A stretch of DNA of 20,144 nt from TMED8 sp038125725 (GCA_038125725.1 JAYPEK010000062.1:1-20144), one strand, 5' to 3'; shown: positions 7,554 through 16,090, counted from the first letter of the stretch. Notes: generated by a model not told the origin, from the letters alone. Made by a program: numbers and translations.

Positions 7554-9635
7554 TTAGCCGGAGCGCAAATACCGCACGGCGGCGTCGCGCTCGAACAGGT
7601 AGAGGAGCGTGCGTACCGCCTGGCCGCGCGGGCTTTCCAGCTCCGGATCGCGCTCCAGCAGCAGCGACGCATCGTCGCGTGCGGCGCCGAACAACTCCAC
7701 ATGCGCCTGCAAATCGGCCAGCAGGAAGGTCGGCATGCCGCTTTGCCGGGTGCCGAGCAGTTCGCCGGCGCCGCGCAGTTTCAGGTCTTCCTCGGCGATG
7801 ACGAAACCATCGTCAGTGTCGCGCATGACCTCGAGCCGCTTGTGCGCGGTTTCGGTCAGCGGTTGCGCATAAAGCAAAAGACAGCTCGACGCCTTGTCGC
7901 CGCGCCCGATGCGCCCGCGCAACTGATGCAGTTGCGCCAGGCCGAAGCGTTCGGCGTGCTCGACCACCATCACGGTCGCGTCGGGCACGTCGACACCGAC
8001 CTCGATCACCGTGGTCGCCACCAGAATATCCGTGCCGCCTGTGGCGAAGGCGGCCATCACCTTGTCTTTCTCGGCGCCCTTCATCCGCCCGTGCACGAGG
8101 CCGACGCGGTCGCCGAACATTTCGCTGAGGTGCGCGTGGCGGGCCTCCACGGCGGCAACGTCGAGGCTGTCGGATTCCTCCACCAGCGGGCAGACCCAGT
8201 AGACCTTCTCGCCCTTGTTCAAGGCCCGGCCAATGGCCTGCGTCACCTCGTTCAACCGGCCGAGCGGGATGGTCACCGTCTTCACCGGCTGGCGGCCAGG
8301 CGGCTTTTCCATCAGGCGCGAGACATCCATATCGCCGTAGGCCGTGAGCATCAAGGTGCGCGGGATCGGCGTCGCGGTCATCACCAACACGTCCACGGCG
8401 TGTCCCTTGGACGCCAGGGTGAGGCGCTGATGCACACCGAAGCGATGCTGCTCGTCGATGACGGCGACGGCCAGGCTCTTGTACTCGACATCGTCTTGAA
8501 ACAGCGCATGCGTACCGACCGCGATCTGCGCCGCTCCCGACGCCAGCGCTTCCAGCGCGGCGGTCCGGGCTTTGCCGCGTTCGCGCCCGGTCAGCACCAC
8601 GATCCGAAGCCCCGCCGCCTTGGCCAGCGGCTCGATGGTCGCCAGGTGCTGGCGCGCCAGGATCTCGGTCGGCACCATCAGCACAGCCTGGGCACCGGCC
8701 TCGACGGCGATCAGCATGGCCATCAGGGCGACGACCGTCTTGCCGCTGCCGACATCGCCCTGCAGAAGCCGCAGCATGCGTTTGTCGCTGGTGAGGTCGC
8801 CGGAAATCTCCTCCAGCGCCTTCTTCTGCGCAGACGTGAGTTCGAACGGCAGCGAATGGGCGATCCGGGCGCGGAGTGCGCCGGTGCCCTGGATCGGCCG
8901 GCCGCGCTGGGCGCGCATGTGGCGGCGGATCAGCGCCAGGGCGACCTGGTTGGCGAACAGCTCATCGTAGGCCAAACGTTGGCGGGCAGGGGCTTCCGGC
9001 AGCAATGCCGCCTCGCTGTCCGGCGCGTGCGCCGCCAGCAGCGCCGCTTTCCACGTCTGCCATTTGTTGCGCGCCACGTACTCGCGGTCGGCCCATTCTT
9101 CCAGTTCCGGCACCGCTTCCAGCGCGCCTTCGACGGCGCGGCCGAGCACTTTCTGCATCAGCCCGGTGGTCAGCGGATAGACCGGTTCCACGGTCTTGAG
9201 TTTCTCCAACTCGTCCAGCGTGCCGATATGGTCCGGATGCGCCATCTGGATTTCGTTACCGAAGCGCTCGATGCGGCCCGACACCACCCGCTGTTCGCCC
9301 TCCGGCAGGGTCTTCGTCAGGTAGTCCTCGTGCGCGTGGAAAAACACCAGCGTCAGCTCGCCGCTGTCATCGGAACAGATCACCTTGTAGGGAAGGCGCT
9401 TGTTGGGCGGTTTCTTGTGCTGCATGACGCGCAACGTGATGGTCGCGACGGCGCCGGTATGGGCGTCGGCGATTTTCGGCGCGTAGCGGCGGTCGATCAG
9501 CCCCGACGGCAGATGCCAGAGCAGGTTGACCAGGTGCGCGCCGCAGAGTTTTTCGATCAGCGTGCCAATGCGCGGCCCGACGCCCTTGAGGGCGGTGACG
9601 GGTTTGAACAGGGGAAACAGAATCTCCGGGCGCAT
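7554..9635 (-). CDS. recG: ATP-dependent DNA helicase RecG
   Basis: RecG remodels stalled replication forks and Holliday junctions. The 693-residue product has normal length. The N-terminal wedge/OB region includes LKGVGPRIGTLIEKL and an OB strand around YKVICSDDSGELTLVFF. The helicase core has motif I GDVGSGKT (293-300), motif II DEQH (394-397) followed by RFG, and motif III MTATPIPRTL. The second RecA lobe has VATTVIEVGVDVPDATVMVVEHAERFGLAQLHQLRGRIGR (split here for description: a VIEVGVD strand, then HAERFGLAQLHQLRGR). The start at 9635 (MRPEILFPLF) is chosen because homology begins there; the frame extends upstream over sdhE but without family support. It is divergent from sdhE-mfd across 85 bp, and two leftward genes follow. 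Confidence 0.97.
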   Translation of the reverse strand: MRPEILFPLFKPVTALKGVGPRIGTLIEKLCGAHLVNLLWHLPSGLIDRRYAPKIADAHTGAVATITLRVMQHKKPPNKRLPYKVICSDDSGELTLVFFHAHEDYLTKTLPEGEQRVVSGRIERFGNEIQMAHPDHIGTLDELEKLKTVEPVYPLTTGLMQKVLGRAVEGALEAVPELEEWADREYVARNKWQTWKAALLAAHAPDSEAALLPEAPARQRLAYDELFANQVALALIRRHMRAQRGRPIQGTGALRARIAHSLPFELTSAQKKALEEISGDLTSDKRMLRLLQGDVGSGKTVVALMAMLIAVEAGAQAVLMVPTEILARQHLATIEPLAKAAGLRIVVLTGRERGKARTAALEALASGAAQIAVGTHALFQDDVEYKSLAVAVIDEQHRFGVHQRLTLASKGHAVDVLVMTATPIPRTLMLTAYGDMDVSRLMEKPPGRQPVKTVTIPLGRLNEVTQAIGRALNKGEKVYWVCPLVEESDSLDVAAVEARHAHLSEMFGDRVGLVHGRMKGAEKDKVMAAFATGGTDILVATTVIEVGVDVPDATVMVVEHAERFGLAQLHQLRGRIGRGDKASSCLLLYAQPLTETAHKRLEVMRDTDDGFVIAEEDLKLRGAGELLGTRQSGMPTFLLADLQAHVELFGAARDDASLLLERDPELESPRGQAVRTLLYLFERDAAVRYLRSG

Positions 9636-9647
9636 GGTGCTCGCGTG

Positions 9648-9676
9648 CTGACAAACGGGATGGGAGCGCGTATATC
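9648..9676 (+). promoter_or_regulatory. Candidate sigma-70 promoter for sdhE-mfd
   Basis: CTGACA (9648-9653) matches the -35 consensus at 5 of 6, followed by a 17-nt spacer and TATATC (9671-9676) at 4 of 6. Transcription would start near 9683, about 38 nt before the sdhE ATG. It lies in the 85-bp gap between the divergent recG and sdhE starts. I see no equally good leftward promoter for recG. Confidence 0.55.
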
Positions 9677-9720
9677 GTAGGCCCCTCGCATCGGCTGGCA
9701 ACGGAAAACCTCGGAATACG

Positions 9721-9972
9721 ATGGACGCAAGGCGCAAGAAACTCCTGTTCCGCTCCCAGCATTGCGGCATGAAGGAAAACGATTTCCTGCTCGGCCGCTT
9801 CGCCGCCGAACACATGGCGACGCTGGAGGAAGCCGATTTGGCGGCCTTCGAGGCACTGATCGAGGAGCCGGACAACGATATCTACAACTGGGTGACCGGC
9901 AAGGAAGCGCCCCCGGCCCGGCACGACACCGCCTTCCTGGCCCGCCTGATCACCTTCAACGACTGTTCATGA
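9721..9972 (+). CDS. sdhE: SdhE, FAD assembly factor for succinate dehydrogenase (DUF339)
   Basis: An 83-residue SdhE/SDHAF2-family protein, which promotes covalent FAD attachment to the flavoprotein subunit of succinate dehydrogenase. Family features are the early basic RRKKLLFRSQH, then GMKENDFLLGRFAAEH, an acidic helix LEEADLAAFEALIEEPDNDIYNW and a C-terminal LARLITF. Unusually, the RGxxE motif reads Cys15-Gly16-Met-Lys-Glu19; Arg is the expected residue before Gly, and the numbering coincides with E. coli SdhE Arg15. The TGC codon differs from CGC by one base. The stop TGA overlaps the mfd start (ATGA at 9969-9972), so translation of the two is probably coupled. The Shine-Dalgarno sequence is weak. 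Family assignment is secure; whether Cys15 affects flavinylation is unknown. Confidence 0.95.
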   Translation: MDARRKKLLFRSQHCGMKENDFLLGRFAAEHMATLEEADLAAFEALIEEPDNDIYNWVTGKEAPPARHDTAFLARLITFNDCS

Positions 9973-12900
9973 CCGGGGTCCCCACTGACGCCATCCGGCC
10001 CGGAGAGACGCTGCTGTTGGCCGGCGTCGCATCGGGCAGCGAAGCCCTGGCGCTGGCCGACTTGGCCGCCGGGGGCCGCGACGTGCTGTTCATCGCCAGC
10101 GACGACATGGCCCTAGCGCGGACCCAGCAGGCCATGGCCTTCTTCGCGCCCAAGACCGTCTGCCTGGAGTTTCCCGCCTGGGACTGCCTGCCTTATGACC
10201 GGGTGTCGCCGCTGGCGGCCATCGTCGGCCAGCGCCTGCATTGCCTGGGGCAGCTTTCGCAAGAAAGCGCCAATAGCGGCCGCGTGGTGCTGGCGACGGT
10301 ATCCGGCGTGCTGCAACGCGTACCGCCGCCGGAATTGCTGGCCGCGACGCGCTTGACCCTCAAGCCCGGCACCCGCATCGATCCCACAGAGCTCGCCCGG
10401 GTGCTCGATCAGGCCGGCTACCGGCGCGCCGAAACGGTAATGGAGGCGGGCGAATTCGCCGTGCGCGGCGGCATCGTCGATATCTTCCCGCCCGCGCAGC
10501 CGAATCCGCTGCGCCTGGATTTCTTCGGCGACGAGCTCGATACGCTCCGGTCCTTCGACGCCGCCAGCCAGCGCACGCTCTCGGGCGCGCCGCCGCCGGA
10601 CGGCATCACCATCGGCCCGGTCAGCGAAATCGGGCTCTCCGAAGACGCCATCTCGCGCTTCCGTTCGGGCTATCGCTCGGCGTTCGGGGTCTCGGGTAGC
10701 GACGACCCGCTCTACGAGGCCGTCTCGGCGGGCGAGCGGCTGATCGGCATGGAACATTGGCTTCCGCTGTTCCACGAGCGGCTGGCGACGCTGTTCGACT
10801 ACCTGCCCGGCGCGGTGGTGGCCCTCGACCACGAGGCCGAACCGGCGCTCGACGCGCGCTTCGAGCTGATTGCCGAGTACTACCAGGCACGCCTCGACGT
10901 CACCGTCGCCGCCGGCGACGACGCCACCATCTACCGCCCGGTGCCGCCCGACACCCTGTTCCTCGGTGCCGACGATTGGAGCGCGACGCTTTCCGAGCGC
11001 GCCGCCGTGCAGCTTTCGCCCTTCGCCCAGCCGAGCGGCGAACGTTCGCGCGACATGGGCTGCCACAAGGGCCGCGACTTCGCCGACGTGCGCGTGCAAC
11101 CCGACGCCAACGTTTACGACGCCGTCCGCCAGCAGATCGCGGCCGAGCAATCCCACGGCCGCCGCGTGCTGATCACCGCCTATACCGAGGGCTCGCGCGA
11201 CCGGCTCGCTGGCCTGATGACGGAGCACGGCCTGGAAGCGCTGGCCATGGTCGAGGACGCGCCGCACCTGATGGAACTGCCTGAGGGCGCCGTCGGTATC
11301 GCTGTCCTGGGGCTTGAGGCCGGGTTCACCAATGCCGGCCTGGCGGTGATCTCCGAGCCCGACATCCTGGGCGACCGGCTGACGCGGCCCGGGCGCCGGC
11401 GCTTGAAGGCCGAGAACTTCATCGCCGAGGTTTCCAGCCTCAACGCCGGCGATCTGGTAGTGCACATGGACCACGGCATCGCGCGCTTCGACGGGCTGCA
11501 GACCATCGAGGTCACCGGCGCGCCGCACGATTGCCTGCGTCTGGTCTATGCCGGCGACGACAAGCTGTTCCTGCCGGTGGAGAACATCGAGGTGCTGTCG
11601 CGCTACGGCTCGGAAGAGGCGGGCGTGCAGCTCGACCGGCTCGGCGGTGCCGCCTGGCAGGCGAGGCGCGCCAAGCTCAAGGAACGGGTGCGCGAAATGG
11701 CGGCGGAATTGATCCGCATCGCCGCCGCGCGATCCCTGAAGAAATCCGACCCGATCCCGGTTCCGCCGGGCGTCTTCGACGAGTTCTGCGCGCGCTTCCC
11801 CTTCAACGAAACCGAGGACCAGGAACGCGCCATCGCCGACGTCTTGGCGGACCTCTCGCAGGGACGGCCGACGGACCGGCTGATCTGCGGCGATGTCGGT
11901 TTCGGCAAGACCGAAGTGGCGCTGCGCGCCGCCTTCACCGTCGCCTACGACGGCAAGCAGGTCGCGGTGGTGACGCCGACGACACTGTTGTGCCGCCAGC
12001 ACTTCCAGGTGTTCAAGCAGCGCTTCCAGGGGTTCCCGGTGCGCATCCGTCAACTGTCCAGGCTGGTGACGGCGAAGGAAGCCAAGGAAACCAAGGAATC
12101 GCTGGAAGCGGGGCAGGTGGATATCGTCATCGGCACGCATGCGCTGCTTGCAAAGGACGTGAAGTTCCGGGAGCTCGGCCTTTTGATCGTCGATGAGGAG
12201 CAGCATTTCGGCGTCGCCCACAAGGAGCGGCTGAAGAAATACCGCGCCGGCATCCATGTGCTGACGCTGTCGGCGACGCCGATCCCGCGCACCCTGCAAC
12301 AGGCGCTCACCGGCATCCGCGACATGAGCCTTATCGCGACGCCGCCGGTGGACAGGCTCGCTGTCCGCACATTCGTGCTGCCTTTCGATCCGGTGGTCAT
12401 CCGCGAAGCCCTGATGCGCGAGAAGTTCCGTGGCGGGCAGAGCTTCTATGTCTGTCCGCGTATCGCCGACATCGCACGCGTCGAGCAGCGGTTGAAGGAA
12501 CTGGTGCCGGAGCTCAAGTTCGGCATCGCGCACGGCCAAATGCCGATCAAGGACCTGGAGGACACGGTTTCTTCGTTCTACGAGGGCAAGTTCGACGTAC
12601 TGTTGAGCACCAACATCGTCGAATCGGGTCTCGACCTCCCCAGCGTCAACACCATCATCATCCACCGCGCCGACATGTTCGGCCTGGCGCAGCTCTACCA
12701 GCTCCGGGGCCGGGTAGGGCGCTCGAAGATCCGCGCCTACGCCTACCTGACGCTGCCGCCGAAACAGAAGATCACGCCCACCGCGCAGCGCCGGCTGGAA
12801 GTGATGCAGACACTCGACAGCCTGGGCGCCGGTTTCTCGCTCGCTAGCCACGACCTCGATATCCGCGGTGCCGGCAACCTGTTGGGCGACGAACAGTCCG

Positions 12901-13460
12901 GCCATATCCGCGAGGTCGGCGTCGAGCTCTATCAACAAATGTTGGAAGAAGCGGTGGCGGAGGCGAGGGGCCTCGACGACGGCCATGCGGCGGAGGCCGA
13001 ATGGAGCCCGCAGATTTCCTTGGGCCTCGAGGTGCTGATCCCGGATACCTACGTCGCCGACCTGAGCGTGCGCATGAACCTCTACCGGCGCCTCGCGGGC
13101 CTCAACAGCCGCGACGAAATCGACGCCTTCGCCGCCGAACTGATCGACCGCTTCGGCCCGCTGCCGCAGGCGGCTGAAAACCTGATGCAGGTGGTGGCGT
13201 TGAAGGCGCTATGCCGGCGCGCCGGCGTGGACAGGGTGGATGCCGGGCCGAAGGGGGCGGTCATCGGCTTCCGAAACGACCAGTTCGCCAATCCCGCCGG
13301 CCTGGTCGCCTGGTTCGCGGCGCACCAGGGCACGGCCAAGCTGCGCCCGGACCACAGGCTGGTGTTCATGCGCAAATGGGACACTCCCGCCGAGCGCCTG
13401 GAAGGCGCGCGCTACCTGGTCGGCGAACTGGTCAAGATCGCCACCGAGGAAGCGGCCTGA
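9969..13460 (+). CDS. mfd: Transcription-repair coupling factor Mfd
   Basis: Mfd removes RNA polymerase stalled at DNA lesions and recruits UvrA. The 1163-residue product has full length. The N-terminal part is the UvrB-like module (early YDRVSPLAAIVGQRL and FAVRGGIVDIFPP). The RNA-polymerase-interacting RID/CarD-like domain is near 493-565 (GDLVVHMDHGIARFDGL). The translocase has Walker A GDVGFGKT (641-648), DEEQH (742-746), SATPIPRTLQQAL and LAQLYQLRGRVGRS. The C-terminal regulatory domain contains IPDTYVADLSVRMNLYRRLAGL. The start at 9969 overlaps the sdhE stop by 4 bp (ATGA); the frame is open further upstream over sdhE but there is no homology there. The gene ends 31 bp from the opposing GST-like gene. 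Confidence 0.97.
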   Translation: MTGVPTDAIRPGETLLLAGVASGSEALALADLAAGGRDVLFIASDDMALARTQQAMAFFAPKTVCLEFPAWDCLPYDRVSPLAAIVGQRLHCLGQLSQESANSGRVVLATVSGVLQRVPPPELLAATRLTLKPGTRIDPTELARVLDQAGYRRAETVMEAGEFAVRGGIVDIFPPAQPNPLRLDFFGDELDTLRSFDAASQRTLSGAPPPDGITIGPVSEIGLSEDAISRFRSGYRSAFGVSGSDDPLYEAVSAGERLIGMEHWLPLFHERLATLFDYLPGAVVALDHEAEPALDARFELIAEYYQARLDVTVAAGDDATIYRPVPPDTLFLGADDWSATLSERAAVQLSPFAQPSGERSRDMGCHKGRDFADVRVQPDANVYDAVRQQIAAEQSHGRRVLITAYTEGSRDRLAGLMTEHGLEALAMVEDAPHLMELPEGAVGIAVLGLEAGFTNAGLAVISEPDILGDRLTRPGRRRLKAENFIAEVSSLNAGDLVVHMDHGIARFDGLQTIEVTGAPHDCLRLVYAGDDKLFLPVENIEVLSRYGSEEAGVQLDRLGGAAWQARRAKLKERVREMAAELIRIAAARSLKKSDPIPVPPGVFDEFCARFPFNETEDQERAIADVLADLSQGRPTDRLICGDVGFGKTEVALRAAFTVAYDGKQVAVVTPTTLLCRQHFQVFKQRFQGFPVRIRQLSRLVTAKEAKETKESLEAGQVDIVIGTHALLAKDVKFRELGLLIVDEEQHFGVAHKERLKKYRAGIHVLTLSATPIPRTLQQALTGIRDMSLIATPPVDRLAVRTFVLPFDPVVIREALMREKFRGGQSFYVCPRIADIARVEQRLKELVPELKFGIAHGQMPIKDLEDTVSSFYEGKFDVLLSTNIVESGLDLPSVNTIIIHRADMFGLAQLYQLRGRVGRSKIRAYAYLTLPPKQKITPTAQRRLEVMQTLDSLGAGFSLASHDLDIRGAGNLLGDEQSGHIREVGVELYQQMLEEAVAEARGLDDGHAAEAEWSPQISLGLEVLIPDTYVADLSVRMNLYRRLAGLNSRDEIDAFAAELIDRFGPLPQAAENLMQVVALKALCRRAGVDRVDAGPKGAVIGFRNDQFANPAGLVAWFAAHQGTAKLRPDHRLVFMRKWDTPAERLEGARYLVGELVKIATEEAA

Positions 13461-13470
13461 ACGCGTTGAT

Positions 13471-13485
13471 TCAACAGATTGTTGA
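13471..13485. other. Short hairpin between convergent mfd and GST-like gene
   Basis: TCAAC (13471-13475) and GTTGA (13481-13485) are perfect 5-bp arms around AGATT in the 31-bp convergent gap. There is no T-run on either strand, so a terminator role is only a weak possibility. Confidence 0.25.
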
Positions 13486-13491
13486 GAAATC

Positions 13492-14136
13492 TCAGGGCCG
13501 AAGATATTGGTCCAATTCAATATTTTCGATGTCGCAAACCCGCTGGATGGCCGGCCGTTGCGCCATTTCACGCATGAAGCGCCGAAGGTTTGCGAATGAC
13601 GTCGGCGGCCGGGAAATCCTGCCGCACCACAGCGCCAGCATGAAAAGAAAGTGATCGCAGGCACTGACGCTGTCGCCCAGCAAGAACCTGTTCTTGCCGA
13701 GTTGTTCGTCCAAGAGAGCGAGAATCCCCACCAACCGCGTGTCCTGGGCCGCCTTGATTCGCTCGGCGTCCTTGGTGTCGGTGGTGTGTCTTTCCGGATA
13801 CTGCCACAGCATGAACTCCGCCTGCAGCGTATTGTTGAGGTAGGCCAGCCATTGGAAGAACAGCGGGCGGTTAGGATCGCCGGGCGGCGGCATGAACCGC
13901 GACGCGGCGTCGAGTTCGCAGATGTAGATGCAGATGGCCGGGCTTTCGAACAGAACGAGTTCGTCATGCACCAGCGTCGGAATGCGACCCGCCGGGTTCA
14001 GCTTCAGGTATTCCGCGGATTTCTGCGCATTTGAACTGCGATCGACAAGCCTCAGCACATAGTCGGCATCCGTCTCGACCAGCAGGAAGTGCGGCGCAAG
14101 GCTGGCGTTATCCGGGAAATAGTGCAGTTGAAGCAT
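13492..14136 (-). CDS. Glutathione S-transferase family protein
   Basis: A 214-residue cytosolic GST-fold protein. The N-terminal thioredoxin-like domain (1-78) shows the glutathione-site elements: the loop YFPDNASLAP, the cis-Pro in GRIPTL (Pro53) and Glu64-Ser65 in VLFESPAI. The helical C-terminal domain includes a conserved N-cap-like segment FLLGDSVSACDHFLFML. Compared with bacterial beta-class GSTs (YxPGACSLA), the active-site Cys is replaced by Ala11, with Ser12 retained, so a Ser-dependent mechanism or a binding role is likely. GGAAGG 5 nt before the ATG supports the start. It is divergent from the PAS-like gene and convergent with mfd. Substrate unknown. Confidence 0.92.
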   Translation of the reverse strand: MLQLHYFPDNASLAPHFLLVETDADYVLRLVDRSSNAQKSAEYLKLNPAGRIPTLVHDELVLFESPAICIYICELDAASRFMPPPGDPNRPLFFQWLAYLNNTLQAEFMLWQYPERHTTDTKDAERIKAAQDTRLVGILALLDEQLGKNRFLLGDSVSACDHFLFMLALWCGRISRPPTSFANLRRFMREMAQRPAIQRVCDIENIELDQYLRP

Positions 14137-14291
14137 GACGGCCTTCCAGGCGTTTCGCCATGAACGTACCGGCGTTCCATGTCGTCAACAAGAGCAAGGC
14201 ATTCCCCCGAAAATCACACCGCGTTTGGTGTATATCCAAACCAGGGTTAGTATTGATCTGATCCTATTCCCGGTTTAGTGCTGCGCTTGAC
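14137..14291. promoter_or_regulatory. Divergent control region GST / PAS-like gene with palindrome
   Basis: This 155-bp gap contains the perfect inverted repeat GTTTGG (14223-14228), 7-nt spacer, CCAAAC (14236-14241). A candidate rightward promoter, TTGGTG (14225-14230), 17 nt, TAGTAT (14248-14253), overlaps the palindrome across its -35 box and spacer, the usual place for a repressor site. The promoter match is moderate and the palindrome short. No Shine-Dalgarno sequence is evident before the ATG at 14292. Confidence 0.4.
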
Positions 14292-14831
14292 ATGGCCGAT
14301 AGCAATTTACAGTTCCTGACCATTCCGCTCGACGACCTGACCGACGAGCAGGTGGAGCTGTTGGCCTATTGGAAAAGCCTGCCGGCGAAGGGCGGCATGC
14401 CGTCGTGGCGGGACTTCGAACTGCCCATGGTGCCGGCGCGGTTGCTGCCCTCGACGCTGGTCATCGATACGGCGCCCAAACCGGAAGATTGCAGGTTTCT
14501 CTATTGGGGCACAGGCATGACCAAGGTACAGGGCGCCGACAAGACCGGCCAATGCCCCTACGACCTGCAGCCGCCGGAACTGGGCCGGCGCATCCGCGAG
14601 GATCACCAGCAGGTCCGCGACAGCAAACAGCCCTCCGCCGGAGTCTACGGGTTCACCTCGGCCAATTCATTCCAGCAGGTGCAAAAGGTGCTGCGGCTGC
14701 CGCTATCCGACGACGGCGACACCGTGACGCAGATCGTCATCTGCATCGATTATTCGGAACCGATCCTCGACACCATGCGCGCGCGCGGCCTCACCGCGCA
14801 GGAAGCCATCCAGCACCTGAAGGGGCGGTAG
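14292..14831 (+). CDS. PAS_5-like (PF07310-type) domain protein
   Basis: A 179-residue protein resembling the small alphaproteobacterial PAS-domain family (PAS_5). Features are an early helix VELLAYWKSLPAKGGMPSW, then DFELPMVPARLLPSTLVID (a typical opening), RFLYWGTGMTKVQGADKTG matching the conserved G-x-D-x-TG turn, and later strands QKVLRLPLSDDGDTVTQIVI. Such proteins consist of one PAS fold without an output domain; ligand and role are not established. The stop codon meets the opposing acyl-CoA dehydrogenase stop with only 2 bp between. It is transcribed from the region shared with the GST-like gene. The family call is good, the function open. Confidence 0.82.
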   Translation: MADSNLQFLTIPLDDLTDEQVELLAYWKSLPAKGGMPSWRDFELPMVPARLLPSTLVIDTAPKPEDCRFLYWGTGMTKVQGADKTGQCPYDLQPPELGRRIREDHQQVRDSKQPSAGVYGFTSANSFQQVQKVLRLPLSDDGDTVTQIVICIDYSEPILDTMRARGLTAQEAIQHLKGR

Positions 14832-14836
14832 CGCTA
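14829..14836. other. Palindromic double stop TAGCGCTA between convergent genes
   Basis: The 8-bp palindrome TAGCGCTA contains the TAG stop of the rightward PAS-like gene (14829-14831) and, read on the other strand, the TAG stop of the leftward acyl-CoA dehydrogenase gene (14834-14836). No hairpin loop or T-run suggests termination here. Confidence 0.6.
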
Positions 14837-16090
14837 GAGCTTGGGCCTGACGATGAACGGACTTTCCGCCAGCGGCTGGCCCGGCGGCTCCATCCTGAAA
14901 ATCTGGCGGAGATGCGCCTCGTCCGGGCCGTCGCCGATGCGAAAGGCGCGCGCCCAGGCGAATGCATCGGCGATGGGGGTGTCGGGGCTGCCGCCCATGG
15001 CGCCGAAGAACTGGATGGCACGCTCGGCGATCTGCTGGTAGACGCGTGCCACGTGCACCTTGATCAGCGAGATTTCCCGCCGCGCTCCGGCCTCGCCCTG
15101 GGTATCCAACAGCCAGGCCGTCTTCATCACGGTCAGCCTCGCGGTCTCGATCTCGATGCGGGAAAGGGCGATATCCTGCTGCACGGCGTCGTATTCGATC
15201 ACCCGCTTGCCGAAGGTCTGACGCTCGGCGGCGCGCGCCTTCATCAGATCCAGCAGCATCTCGCAATGGCCGATGGCGCGCATGCAGTGGTGCACGCGGG
15301 CCGGCGCCAGGCGCACCTGACCGACACGGAAGCCGTCGCCCCAGCCGCCGAGCAGGTTTTCCGCCGGCACGCGCACGTCCTCGAACAAAATCTCCGCCGG
15401 CGGCGCGCCGGATTCCATGAAACCCATGAACGGCAGCGCCCGCACCACGGTGACGCCCGGCGTATCCATCGGCACGATGACGGCGCTGTGGCGTCCGGTG
15501 CGGTCAGCGAATTCACCGTCGCCCTCGTCGTTGCAGCCAAGCAAGATGACGTAGCGGCAATCGGGATGCGCGGCGCCGGTGCAGTACCACTTGTGGCCGT
15601 TGATCACGAGGTCCGGGCCGTCGCGGCGGATACGGGTGGCGATATTGGTGGCGTCCGACGACGCCACGTCCGGCTCGGTCATGGCGAAGCCGGTGCGAAA
15701 ATCGGCCTCCAGCAACGGTGCCAGCCAGCGCTCGCGCTGCTCGGGCGTGCAATAGGCCGCGAGCGCGAACATGTTGGGGACGTCCGGCGGCTGGCAGTTG
15801 AAGACGCGCGACGACCAGACCACGCGGCCCATCAGCTCCGCCAACGGCGCGTATTCCGTGTGGCTCAAGCGCGTGCCGGGGTCGCTGTCGAGCAAATCCG
15901 GCACCGCCATGTTCCAGAGCCCCTGGCGCCGCGCTTCCGCCTGGACGTCGGCCAGGAACGGTGGATCGAGTTCCCCCGCGCCCTTGACCGCCAGGTGCCA
16001 TTCCCGGTTGCGTGGCAGGATGTGGGCGTCGAAAAACGCCTGCAACCGCGCAAGGTATTGCCGCCCGCGTTCGGGCAATTCGAAATCCAT
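14834..16090 (-). CDS. Acyl-CoA dehydrogenase, ACAD10/ACAD11-like
   Basis: A 418-residue flavoprotein that should oxidise an acyl-CoA to the 2-enoyl-CoA. The N-terminal helical domain runs to about 135; the FAD/substrate strand FAMTEPDVASSDATN is at 136-149; the middle beta domain includes INGHKWYCTGA; the C-terminal domain has AERQTFGKRV (288-297) and QFFGAMGGS. Where MCAD-type enzymes carry the catalytic Glu in YEGT, this protein has GDGPDE with Asp387, as in the ACAD10/11 group. The start at 16090 is supported by GGGGGA 6 nt upstream. It is the last gene of the five-gene leftward set, 23 bp after the 175-aa gene. Chain-length preference cannot be read. Confidence 0.95.
   Translation of the reverse strand: MDFELPERGRQYLARLQAFFDAHILPRNREWHLAVKGAGELDPPFLADVQAEARRQGLWNMAVPDLLDSDPGTRLSHTEYAPLAELMGRVVWSSRVFNCQPPDVPNMFALAAYCTPEQRERWLAPLLEADFRTGFAMTEPDVASSDATNIATRIRRDGPDLVINGHKWYCTGAAHPDCRYVILLGCNDEGDGEFADRTGRHSAVIVPMDTPGVTVVRALPFMGFMESGAPPAEILFEDVRVPAENLLGGWGDGFRVGQVRLAPARVHHCMRAIGHCEMLLDLMKARAAERQTFGKRVIEYDAVQQDIALSRIEIETARLTVMKTAWLLDTQGEAGARREISLIKVHVARVYQQIAERAIQFFGAMGGSPDTPIADAFAWARAFRIGDGPDEAHLRQIFRMEPPGQPLAESPFIVRPKL

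Noticed and set aside
6753..9680. A 975-codon open frame on the plus strand opposite recG
   Set aside because: RecG on the minus strand has complete helicase motifs. The antisense frame is Arg/Gln/His/Ala-rich with no domain, as expected from codon bias in GC-rich DNA.
9636..9875. Upstream extension of recG by 80 codons
   Set aside because: The extension is Ser/Arg-rich, overlaps sdhE and lies before the first family-conserved residues; the ATG at 9635 fits RecG length.
9762..9968. Upstream extension of mfd by 69 codons
   Set aside because: It runs inside sdhE in another frame and is Arg/Gly-rich; the ATGA start gives the usual Mfd length.
10113..12986. A 957-codon open frame on the minus strand opposite mfd
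   Set aside because: It has low-complexity composition rich in Arg, Gln, Asp and His and no motif, while mfd on the plus strand is complete.
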